Positions 1-9,300 of a stretch of 64,000 nt of DNA are shown here, piece after piece. Within the stretch, counting starts at the first letter, position 1. Each line of letters begins with the position of its first letter. Origin of the DNA: Palaemon carinicauda. Its lineage: Eukaryota > Arthropoda > Malacostraca > Decapoda > Palaemonidae. The DNA is taken from positions 319,323,073-319,387,072 of the forward strand of contig NC_090725.1 of NCBI RefSeq assembly GCF_036898095.1, read 5' to 3'. The notes beneath the pieces are model-generated. The model ran no database searches and had not been told where the DNA came from. It was given only the letters and a program-made list of their open reading frames with translations. Made by a program: the position numbers and the translations under genes.

Positions 1-364
1 GTCTTTGTCTTTGGTCATGAATTATGGGTACGGTAAAAATGCTGAAAGGTGATTGGTTGCTTTGTTTCAATATTATCAAATTAACAGCAATTTCGTCTTT
101 CATCCATCCTTCTAATGATTTTAAGTGGTCAGTTGACTACTTCGGAATTCGCTGTTCAGGCGTGCAGTAGTTGATTCTCATATATTTTTTTTTTTGGGGG
201 GGGGGGGGGATATTGGACGTTTTCGTGTACATGACAGTCGTCTGTAAATGAAATGGCTAACCAAAAGTTGTATTTTGCTTTGTGGAGTAGTTTTCCACCT
301 TTCCACGTGAGGTAAGGGGACAGAGGGCCAAATTATGTAGGCGAGGTTGGGTGTAATTTGGTTA
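1..364. other. AT-rich flank, no gene seen
   Basis: Low-GC sequence with a short T-run followed by a G-run near 183-210. No open reading frame of note, no splice-like exon and no recognisable repeat family was seen. Confidence 0.5.
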
Positions 365-732
365 GACAGTTTCTCTTAGGTATTTGTATACAAGACCATG
401 CTCTCCGTTTACTCCCAAATTATGCAGTTCTGCAGCTCTCCCCTTCTTGTACAGTAAGTAAGAGGTTCTTTAATTGCCGGGAAAGTAAAAAACAAATGTT
501 AACATATGTTGAGCAAGAGGGGTTGGGGAGGAGTTATAAAAAACTAGCTTGGTTTCCTCACTAAATGAATTGAACCGACATCAACATACCCCAAACATAA
601 GTTTGTGATGCCACTGTACATAAACAGAAGTTTGTGATGCCACTATACATTTGATATACGGTATATTCAAAATATTTACCAAATACAAAAATTAGTAATT
701 ACAGAAAAGTCACTTTGTGAATTGTATATTTT

Positions 733-796
733 TAACTTAGTATATATTTTGAATGTATATCATAAACTTAGTATATATTTTGAATGTATATCATAT
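733..796 (+). repeat. Short tandem duplication inside the foldback
   Basis: A roughly 32-bp unit containing cttagtatatattttgaa is present twice in direct orientation. The left arm of the foldback has only one counterpart, so the duplication probably arose after the arms formed. Confidence 0.7.
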
Positions 797-1004
797 GTAC
801 GCTGACATCACGAATTTCTGTTTATGTATGCTGGCATCACGAACTTCTGTTGGGTTGACTATGTTGATGCCAGTTCCAGGTTGTTTAGTGAGGAAATCAA
901 GCTAGTTTTTTATAACCTCTACCACTGTTGCTCAGCATATCTACCCATTTTTTACTTTCTCACCATTTAAAGAACCTCTTAATTACTGTACAAGAGGAGA
1001 GCTG

Positions 1005-1275
1005 CCGGTGTGACGGTCTGAACGATCCCCCGGTCTCAGAATTCTCCTTGACATTGTATAATGGTTCTTTTCCGCCATTAGCTCGCTTCGCTCGCATGAA
1101 AATAAAACTTCAAGCTCGTATGTACTGGCAAGGGGTAATGTTGAGCTGCGCACGCTATCATTGCGGGAAAATAAAACATCAACCTCTTATGCACTGGCAA
1201 ACGCTAATGTTTGCGCATGCGCAGATTATCAAGGAGAATTCTGAGACCGGGGGATCGTTCAGACCGTCACACCGG
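1005..1275. mobile_element. 271-bp non-autonomous TIR element (MITE) inside the foldback arm
   Basis: Both ends carry the same perfect inverted repeat of about 47 bp, beginning ccggtgtgacggtctgaacg. GCTG flanks both sides (1001-1004 and 1276-1279), a likely 4-bp target duplication. The interior has two diverged direct repeats (about 1097-1140 and 1157-1200) around the words aaaataaaac and actggcaa. The left foldback arm near 415-440 lacks the insert and acts as an approximate empty site. The open frame spanning the element contains no recognisable domain, so it was not called as a gene. Superfamily unknown. Confidence 0.8.
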
Positions 1276-1335
1276 GCTGTATAATTTTGGAGCAAATGGA
1301 GAACGTGGTCTTGTAAGCAAATACCCATTTTTTTG

Positions 1336-2180
1336 TCTAGGTTAGGTTAGATGAGTTTGTGTAGGTTAGAAAGTGTCTAATGATATGCATGCTTTCTCCT
1401 AGGATAGGTTAGGTGGCGTGTGTTTATGTTACAGCTAATCCCAATTTACATATTTTCTTTATTCTCCTAGAGGGCTCCCATATCTCTAAATATAATTATT
1501 TGTTGCCGAAATAAAGATCCAATTTGAGTAAATATATGATACTTTAATTTTTAGCCAAGTACATGACCCATTTGTATGGCTAATATATGATGCTTTAATT
1601 ACCAGAAAAACTGAAATTTTCTATAAGAAATGGATGAGTGCGGGCTAGTTTGGTATTTTTCTCTCCATGCTTAATGGGGGCTGGTGCATAATAACTTACG
1701 TATTGGTCGATTAAAATGTGAAGTCTATCTTTGCCCAGCTTATCTGCTTTTTGTATGATGTAATCATTACCTATTTTTTTTTAACCAATTAGGAGCTTCC
1801 AAATGTTTATGAAAAAGTTCCTAGATGTTCCACAACAGCCTTTTTTTTTTTTTAAACCTTCCTTTCAGTTTGAGTTAAACCACCATCAAGATGTCTCCAA
1901 GAGGGAACTTAGGGGAAGTACAGTCTATTTAGAAATTTAGTGTGATTTCATCTATGCCAGCAATTAATTAAGATAGAAATGCTCTCCGCTCAGTTTCTAG
2001 CTATTGTGAAAGTAAAAAAATAACCCCAAAATAATGAGCCATGGTGATTGTCAACACAGCTCAACATTACCGCTTGCCAGTACATGTGGAGGTTGCAGTT
2101 TTTCTTTTTTCGCGAGCGAAGCGATGGCATGGCCGAGCAAAAACCATCAGAAGGACGTGAAGTGAATCCTAGATAATTAT
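1336..2180. other. AT-rich non-coding DNA with one MITE-related fragment
   Basis: Holds short homopolymer tracts and repeats of the word taggttag near 1340-1415. Positions 2055-2140 resemble the inverted interior of the 1005-1275 element, sharing gctcaacattacc, ttgccagtacat and gcgagcgaagcga, so this is a dispersed family. No gene seen. Confidence 0.5.
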
Positions 2181-2440
2181 ACTTTAATTTTCAGCCATTT
2201 ACAAGGACCATATATTTTTCCAACTAGTTATCTAGTGTTTGTTTTGCATTTCTGACCATTATTATTGTTGCAAATTACTTGTTTTTTTTGGCATTTCCCC
2301 ACCCCCCAAAAAAAACTTTTGCCACTGGGGTCCCCCATAATTGTCTTTATATAATGGGGTCCAAAAACTCTGAACGGGTGGTTTGCCCCAATACAGTAAT
2401 CATGGTAAAAAATGCATAAAACACAAGATAGCGAGTAAGG
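2180..2440 (-). repeat. Dispersed repeat copy 1 (about 240 bp)
   Basis: Read on the minus strand this aligns with 4095-4330. Shared blocks include gtgttttatgc, gtttttggacccc, attatgggggac, a G-rich stretch and then aatatatatg-like sequence. The small frame at 2228-2464 lies wholly within the repeat and is not taken as a gene. Family not identified. Confidence 0.65.
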
Positions 2441-3189
2441 AAAGGTTATTTTATTTATGGACATTAATAATGTAGCGTATTTTAACTTAGTTCACTATGT
2501 TAAGGAAGTGTTTTGTAGTATTTCCGTGTATTATTATCTATCGCAAATGCCTAGTTCTTATAAAAATCAAGAAAAACGTTAGCGAGTTCACCTGAAAAAG
2601 TTTAAGTCCAATGTTATTCTTTTCATGGGCACAGGCAGCTCTGTAAATATCATTCTAGTAGAAGCTTCGTAAATCTCATTCTAGTAGGTGGTAAATTTAT
2701 CTTCTCAATGTGTATGCAGAGAACCAATCTGTTTTGGTTGTTGGCTCCACCTTTCAACTTCTGTTATTGGAAGTAATTTTATGACGTCTTAATATTTGCC
2801 TTCTACACCAATCATCGGCAGTATCCCGAGTTTGTTCGTTTATTTGTTATCGACAACCACTCGAATCACCTGTTTCATCTCGTGGCTTAACTCTATTTGA
2901 TTTCAGCCAATACTAGCAAACTTTTTTGGAATTACGTAATACTTTTGACGTTTTGCCATTCGAAGACAGGTACTTCAGGTCACTGTTTTGACAATTAGCC
3001 AATCTACAACTGCCATCTACAAACATACCTGAATCTCTCCAACATACTATGGTTTGGTTGGTCCTCATTAAAGAGATGATGACGTCAATTGTCACACTTT
3101 GTGTAACTGGCTGTCAATTTATGACGTTTTCATTGTTAACCAATCGGAATACAATACGGTTCCAACAGACCAAGGATTTTCTTTTCCGC
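2441..3189. other. Non-coding region upstream of the Merlin-like remnant
   Basis: Moderately AT-rich sequence with a near-duplicate of tctcattctagta around 2650-2690. It may include the 5' part of a decayed Merlin element, but I saw no terminal inverted repeats. No other gene signal. Confidence 0.35.
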
Positions 3190-3700
3190 CATCAGTTTAA
3201 AGGTATGGATAGTGAAATTCAGTTGTGTGACTCTTGTGAGCTCTATTATTTTTGGGTAATAGGCAAATATCATGGTGGTGCATGTCCCGAACATGCAAAA
3301 TATGCATATGATTTTTTCCATCAACATTCTGTGTTGTTACCTTTGAGTGTTCAGTGTCCTAAGTGTCGGAAACCACCATTACTTTTTAGGGAAGATAAGG
3401 ATATTTGGTTTTGTAGTTCTACTGTGGTGATTGCTAAAACAAAGAAACGCCAGCGATATGGGTATCAAGTTTCAGATTATAAAGGTACTTTTTTAGATGG
3501 TACCTACTCTTCTTCCTGCTTGGAAAGTATTATTTATTAATCATTGGGTCAATAAATTGTAGAATCATTATACTGTAATAGATTATCTTTAAATTAGTAG
3601 AGCAACCAGTGTTGATTGGCGGCGTAGTTTTTGTTGTGAAGTTGTTGAATATTATTTTGATAATCAAGAACCGATTGTTATCTATAGGGGGAGGGGTGGT
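3190..3700 (+). pseudogene. Merlin / ISXO2-like transposase remnant
   Basis: The open frame ending at 3540 carries CDSC, CPEH, then CPKC and WFC, a run of basic residues, and KGTFLDG. CPxC ... WxC ... KGTF is the zinc-ribbon plus 'KGTFF(E/D)G' arrangement of ISXO2-like (Merlin) transposases. After the stop, neighbouring frames continue with NHWV and then a stretch resembling the usual 'SxxxVDWxxFCREV' block (SVDWRRSFCCEVVEYY, about 3605-3655), so the frame is broken rather than ended. The DDE catalytic core is not found. The CDSC/CPEH pair ahead of the ribbon looks like an extra metal-binding unit. A domesticated exon is possible, but the downstream frame break argues for decay. The family call is from memory of motifs. 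Confidence 0.55.
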
Positions 3701-3933
3701 GGAAGGATGAGTATCCATTTCCAGTGTTTTTATGTATTTTGAATTCAGTGTATACCTGTATACCGGTCCAATTTTATATGTTTGAGTGTTATATTTAGGT
3801 TTTTTTCCTCCATTTTGCCCTGTTTTTACCTACGTACTTTGTCTCCCCCACCCAAAACCCCTCTTCCCAAGGACGTTCCCCCAGATTGTTATTATCTATA
3901 GGGGGAGGGGTGGTGGAAGGATAAGTATTCATT
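3673..3933 (+). repeat. Direct repeat pair around a 160-bp spacer
   Basis: About 48 bp at 3673-3720 recurs at 3884-3933. Both contain tctatagggggaggggtggt followed by ggaaggat. The first copy begins where the Merlin-like similarity runs out, so it may mark a rearrangement end. Confidence 0.75.
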
Positions 3934-4094
3934 TGCGATGGAAATGAACCTCAAAATCAGTCAAATCACATCATAATACAACAAAAAAGCCTATATTTTA
4001 TGTTGAAAGCAATTGATGTCCATTAGTAAAATAATACCAAGAAAAATATATGGCTCACGTATTTGGCTAGAGCTTAGAGTATTATACATTTTTT
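3934..4094. other. AT-rich spacer between repeats
   Basis: Contains atatatggctcacgtattt-type sequence that resembles the end of the neighbouring dispersed repeat, suggesting a further partial copy. No gene. Confidence 0.35.
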
Positions 4095-4330
4095 AACTAC
4101 ACTTGTGTTTTATGCTTTTATGAGTTTTTGGACCCCCTTATATAGACAGTTATGGGGGACATCAGTGAGATATCGATTGCTTTTTGGGGATAGGGAATGC
4201 CAAAATCAGTTTATTTGCAGCAATATTGTTCAGAAATTCAAAATAATCACAAGATAACCTGTGGGAAATATATATGATTCATGTAAGTGGCTGAATATTA
4301 AAATGTCGCAATTCTCTGATTCACTGCATT
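4095..4330 (+). repeat. Dispersed repeat copy 2
   Basis: Same family as 2180-2440, here on the plus strand. It shows the order gtgttttatgc, gtttttggacccc, ttatgggggac, tttttgggga, then an AT-rich tail that ends in gattcact in both copies. Confidence 0.65.
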
Positions 4331-4915
4331 CTAATGGATTTTAATCCACGTAGCTCACTGTGTTTGCAAATAAACATAATCTCACTGCTATGTTCTTGCA
4401 GTGGTACTTGGATGTGCTGTGCTCATCAGCCATGTCTGTCAGTATTTCGGTTTTATCTTTTACTATAACATGAACAACAATAGTTATGCACTTAACAGTG
4501 AGTTTTTATCATAATCGATTGCCGACATAGATTAAAGTACACTAAATTTCAAAATAGATTGTGATTCCCTCCTGGAGACGTCTTTGTGATGGGGGGGGGG
4601 GGTGGGGGTGAAGTTGAAACTGAGGTGGAGGAAGAAAAAAAAAATTGGCTGTTGTTGAACCACATCTGGGAACTTGTGCATGAATATTTGGAAGCTCGTA
4701 GCTGGTTAAAATGGCCAGGTAATAATTGCGTCATACAAAAATAAACCTTGCAAAAGCAAACTCGAGCAATGCCATTAAATCACCATCAGTCTCCCAAATG
4801 TAAACATATAGAGGAAATTGCCAAACTGGCCAGGGCTTGTCCATTTCTTGTAGCGAATTCTAGTTTCGCTAGTAATTAAAGTATCGTATTTTAACCATTT
4901 GGGATCACTTGTAGA
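4331..4915. other. Non-coding DNA with a G-run
   Basis: A G-rich tract at about 4590-4607 gives a proline-run reading frame on the minus strand, which is an artefact. No gene, RNA or family match was recognised. Confidence 0.45.
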
Positions 4916-4917
4916 AT

Positions 4918-5425
4918 TGTCATCACAAGGTCCTTCAGAGTGACGATTCTACAGGCGAGATGCCCTGGGGTGACAATTCTTCAGGTGGCGATTCTAGAGT
5001 GATGATCCTATCAAATTTTTTTCAACTACCGTACCTTTAAATTACTACATTATATGTAATGATCCACTGGGCTTGAAAGCGCAGCTCAACTTGTACTGCT
5101 TGCCAGAACATAGCAGCAGTGATGTAATGTTAATCTTGCAAGCATAGCGAGCCACGGTGGAGGAAAAATCTTTAGAACTGTAGTCGGGATCGAAGCCCAG
5201 TATCGTTGGTATTGTCAACTCACATAATCACCCAGGATGGAAATGTATAGATATTTTTAGAATTTCCTAATTTTTTATATTTCTGCAAGTTATGAACATA
5301 GTGATGATTCTATAGGTAAATATATAAGTCAGATACCTGGGCTGGTGATTCTACAGGTGAGATTTTCTGGGGTGACGATTCTACACGTCGAGATTCTGTG
5401 GTGAAAATTCTACTGGTGATCCATC
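4918..5425 (+). repeat. Degenerate short-period repeat clusters
   Basis: Two clusters (4918-5022 and 5300-5425) iterate a variable word like gtgacgattctacaggtgag about every 20-30 bp. Between them, 5070-5170 contains a diverged fragment related to the 1005-1275 element (gcagctcaac, gcttgccag). Confidence 0.6.
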
Positions 5426-5426
5426 G

Positions 5427-5560
5427 TGTTTGGACCCCATTATGTGAAGACCATTATGGGGTACCCTGGTGAGATACCAAGGTTTTTGGGTGGGGCAATG
5501 TCCAAAACCAATGACTTGCAGTGATGATAATGGTTAGAAATGAGCAGGGCTGGTTCAGGC
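5427..5560 (+). repeat. Dispersed repeat copy 3 (partial)
   Basis: Contains tttggaccccattat, cattatggggtacc, gtgagatacca and tttttgggtggggcaa, matching the core of the copies at 2180 and 4095. The flanks do not match, so it is partial. Confidence 0.6.
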
Positions 5561-7155
5561 AGTCATTTCTCTCCATTTATCAGTAGGGGTGGTTAGTTAG
5601 CAACAGCATAGGACATACTCTTTGGTCTAGCACCATTTCCCTTACCAACTCTTCAGTCCAAATCTACTCCAGTCTTACCTTCCAGATTCCATATGGACAT
5701 GTTCACAATGAGAACAATCTTGCATTATCATACTGAAAGTGTAGGTATGGTTGTTCTCCAGTCCTCACCTGTCTGATTTACTATGTCATTTCTGGGATGG
5801 AGGACACATTGTTAACCCTTTTAGTTGAGCCAGTACTTTTTCATACAACATTCACTTGTAATTAATCACAGGCAAAAACAAAGGACACAGTACCTGGAAA
5901 TGCTGATCATCTGAAATCTTTCTTTGTTGTATCAGCATACTTATGGCTGTAGCATACTGCTTCCTTATTATTCAGGAACCACCTAATTCACACATGGTAA
6001 CAGGAAAGAAAGGCCGGATGGGGATAAAGATGCAAGATTACGTACTCCATTTTTTCTCCTATTCTCTTCTTTGAACACTTCTCAGAAGAGGAAGTAATAG
6101 TATAAGGCTTGTAGTATGCATTTCACAAAAAGTTTCTTGAGACTTATACTGGGAGCTATTCAATTTAGGGAGGGAGCGACAGACCCCACCAGCTTGCCAG
6201 TAATAAAGGGTTCAGTTAAAGAAATGGTGAGCCTGGTACAATAGCTACAGCTGTTGCCCAGTTTTCAGATAATGGTTAAGGCAGCAGTATTGTAGGCCAT
6301 GTTAGGGTGAGCTTACGCAGCAACTTTCATTGTTCCTGATGTGGCATGGAAGGAACACTCAGTCCCTAAGAAAGCCACTTTCCCCCTCTTGTATGGTGTA
6401 TTTGAACCAGTAATGTATTGTAGAATGGGTAGAAAAAATGAGAGAGGAGTAACTTAAGTAAATCATAGATAAGGATAAAGAAAATTAGAAAAGATAAACT
6501 CGTTTGTATCATTGGATATAATATCTCAGATCGGAGCCTTTGATCAGTTGCAACTGAACAGTTCCACTAGAGACTGGGCAGCAGCATTATTCCTCATGTG
6601 AAAGAGAAGTTTTACACCCATGCTCCTCATTCCTGCCGTGACAGAGGAGGATGGTCCTTGTCTTGGGAGAGCTGCTCGCCTCTTCTAGGAGGGAGTAATG
6701 AAGATTACCCAACCATGGGTACCCTTGGGGCTCATCAAGTACAGAAGGGTCCTGATTGGCAGCTATGGATGTTACATAGTTTACTGATGAGCTGTCCTGC
6801 ACTGAATACCATAAGCCTAGTATGGGTAAGAAATACTCTTCCTTTGGAGTCCATTTGCCTCCTCAAAAAGGGAATAGCCAAGCTTAACTGAAGACTGTTT
6901 CCACTAAGTTTTATTAACCAGTGCATAAGCCTAGTATTTAAGGTCCTACTGACATTATGGTTGTAGGAAATTATTAAGAGTACCATCTCCATTCAGAGGG
7001 AAGTAGAAATTCTTGATGCACCAGTCAGATCCCTACTTTACTCTGAGGGATACTCAGTAGAGTTCCTGATCTGCTAGCTCTTTGGTTAGGTTCACCTTCA
7101 TTGAGGGATGTGCCTATATCTGTGTGACACTTTTAATGATGGGAATTATGCAGTT
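5561..7155. other. Unassigned, repeat-like DNA before DIRS A
   Basis: Higher GC than the flanks between about 6160 and 7080. Two overlapping antisense frames (6587-6802 and 6598-6891) and a third (6735-6992) have no recognisable domain. The words aagcctagtat recur near 6811 and 6928. It may be a decayed retroelement, but I cannot place it. Confidence 0.4.
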
Positions 7156-7345
7156 GTTCCGTAACTGACATACAAACCGCACTATTTAATAGGGGTTGTT
7201 ACTTTCGGCGTAGCTGAAATGACGAGCCATTAGAATTTGAACGACTGTTTATTACCCCACCGCTAGTTAGCGGGGCTTAGGGAGGGTAGTTTGCTACCCC
7301 CCCCCCCACACACACACCTGTGCTTGAGCTCACTTTGCTCTCGGC
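7156..7345 (+). repeat. Left inverted terminal repeat of DIRS A
   Basis: Inverted match to 13990-14204 and 57773-57967. Shared blocks include tactttcggcgtagctgaaa, tgacgagccattagaatt, ctagttagcgg and gagctcactttgct. The C-run at 7299-7309 is a variable homopolymer that recurs in the other copies. Confidence 0.88.
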
Positions 7346-7404
7346 TCGGGTAGTAGTCGGACGTGTCCGCTCTCACCCTCGCCTCTCTGACAGCCATTAA
7401 TGCC

Positions 7405-7427
7405 TTTTTGCTTTCTCTTCTACAGGT
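7405..7427 (+). promoter_or_regulatory. Possible 3' splice site upstream of gag
   Basis: tttttgctttctcttctacag followed by gtg has a pyrimidine tract and CAG, 28 bp before the gag ATG. The equivalent place in copy C (about 57684-57705) keeps the same features. This suggests the gag message may be spliced to an upstream exon. No donor was identified. Confidence 0.3.
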
Positions 7428-8539
7428 GTGTTTGTGAAGTTGGCCTCTGCTATCATGCGCAAGTGTCCTGGATTACCCGACCGCCCTCGTGGTACGTTTA
7501 TGTCGGCGGTCGAGACGGACCCTCACACCCTTTGTCCTTATTGTAGGGGCCAACGGTGTGATAGAACTAATGAGTGTGGTGAGTGTAGGGAGTGGTCTAC
7601 CTCCCAGTGGAAGAGGTTTTCTCGGCGATGGAAGTCGTCGTCCAAGCGGGATATTTCTCCTTCGAAGGTTTCTTTGAAAGGAGAAATTCCCAAGGACTCT
7701 TCTTCCATTGCCCAAACCCCCTCTGAAGCTCCCGCTCGATCGGTTTCTTCCGAGAGACCGTCGAGGGGTAGCGTAGGCTATAGTTCTGTTTCCTGACCTC
7801 GGGGTTCGGGAGAGGGCGTTGCCTCCCATAGCGAGGCAGCTCCACCTCCTCCCCTGGGGGAGGAATTAAATATTAATGTAAGCTTTGGTCTTCCTTGGAG
7901 CTCGAAGGTTCGCCCTCCAAGGAAGCCTTGTTTGACATGATCCGGTTGGGTGTCGCTGTCAAACAATCGCTGACTTTGGCAGAGGTTGATCCTCTGTCTA
8001 TCCTCAACGTTGTGGTGGCAGAGGCTTCCGATGCGGTATCTCCGACCTCTGCAACTGATCAACCTGCTGTAGCTGAAGGCTTAGTTTCTCCCTCTGCTCA
8101 ACCTTCGAGGGAGGAACTAAGTCCAACAGTCTCTCCTGCCGGGAGAGTTCACTCACAGAGACTCCTCTTCTGAGGACTGCTGACCCAACGGCCCCCAGAG
8201 GGCGCATACGGCGTAAAGCTCGCCCTCCTCTTCGCCGGAGAGGCCTTCCGTCACCTCACAAGGGTGTGAGGAGGCACCTCTTCGGTTCATCTTCATCGCC
8301 TCAGAGGAGCCTCGTCATCGATCTTCGACTGTTCCTGCTACAACCCTGGACACCTCTGCGAATCGTTCGTGATCCCCTTCGGTGGAAGGTCGTCCTTACA
8401 AAGGAAACGTCGACCTTCCACCCGTCAGACCTGCTGACCTGCCGTCGCCGTTCCTGGCTGCTGATGCGCTGTGGGCGCCTACCCATCCTGTTTTTGTGAC
8501 AGGCAACGGTCCCTTCGGGGCAACAAGGGTGTATGCACA

Positions 8540-9230
8540 AATTGCCGCATACGTCCCTTACGTGCCAGCACTCACCTGCGCGCCAGCACTCACATGCGCG
8601 CCAGCTCTCTTCTGCTGCCGACGATCCTAATAAAGCGCGTCAGCACTCACCGTTGGCTGATGTTCCTGCTAAAGCGCGCCAGTGCTCACCTGATCGCCTT
8701 CAACCTTCTGCGTGCCATCGTTCTCCTGCGCGCCAGCACACTTCTGCGCACCAGTGCTCGCCTGCGCGCCAGTGCTCTCCGTGCCCACGATCTTCTGATC
8801 TGGGCGCTGTAGGGAAGTTGAATGCTTCCCCTGCTCGTCAGCGCTCGCCAACGCGCTGTCGATCTTCACCTGCGCGCCATCCCTCGCCAGCACGCATTCG
8901 CGCGCAGTCACCCACTCGCGCCCACGAGGATGTGCCCCCACGCCCATCTCCCCAGGCTGATATGCGCACACATGCGCGCCCGCGTGCAAGAGATGTCTCT
9001 CCTGCGCGCGCCCAACGGTATCATCGCCTGCACGGGCTCTTCATCCTGATCCTGCGCGCCCGCGCGCGAAAACGTTCACGCATGCGAGCGTGCAAACTAC
9101 CCTCTGCACACCCTCTGCTGTCTCCGGCACGTGCTCCTACGTGCTATCGCTCGCCCACGCGCCTGCGCCAACAGTTTCCCGCGCGAAACCCCGGATATTC
9201 CCCATTGCGCGAGCGCGATCGCCAATACCC
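8540..9230 (+). repeat. Gag-embedded GC-rich tandem repeat (SPARQ-type)
   Basis: Repeats of about 18 bp such as cagcactcacctgcgcgc, clearest at 8566-8640 and increasingly degenerate to 9230, encode hexapeptides like SPARQH. Several frames stay open, which explains the overlapping false frames here. It differs sharply in composition from the AT-rich surroundings. Confidence 0.75.
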
Positions 9231-9280
9231 TCCCATGCGTGAGGCTGCAGGACAACGCGCGGCAAGGTCGCCATCGCCAC

Positions 9281-9300
9281 ATTCCCCCCCCCCCCCCCCG
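9281..9300 (+). repeat. C homopolymer in gag A
   Basis: A C-run immediately before gcaagcgcagaacagcg. Copy C has a similar run at the same site (55470-55487), so the tract is ancestral and prone to slippage. Confidence 0.85.

Larger units (their letters stand above)
365..1335. repeat. Large imperfect foldback (inverted repeat), about 1 kb
   Basis: The left arm (about 365-680) reappears inverted in the right arm (about 735-1335). Clear pairs include gcagctctc at 432-440 with gagagctgc at 996-1004, and the blocks around 460-560 with 885-985. The arms also share a doubled motif around gatgccac / catcac. The right arm holds an extra local duplication (733-796) and an inserted TIR element (1005-1275). 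The centre is near 718. This could be a foldback transposon or an inverted duplication. I cannot assign a family. Confidence 0.75.

Noticed and set aside
1338..1420. Telomere-like TTAGG repeats
   Set aside because: Only a few scattered taggttag words occur. There is no array.
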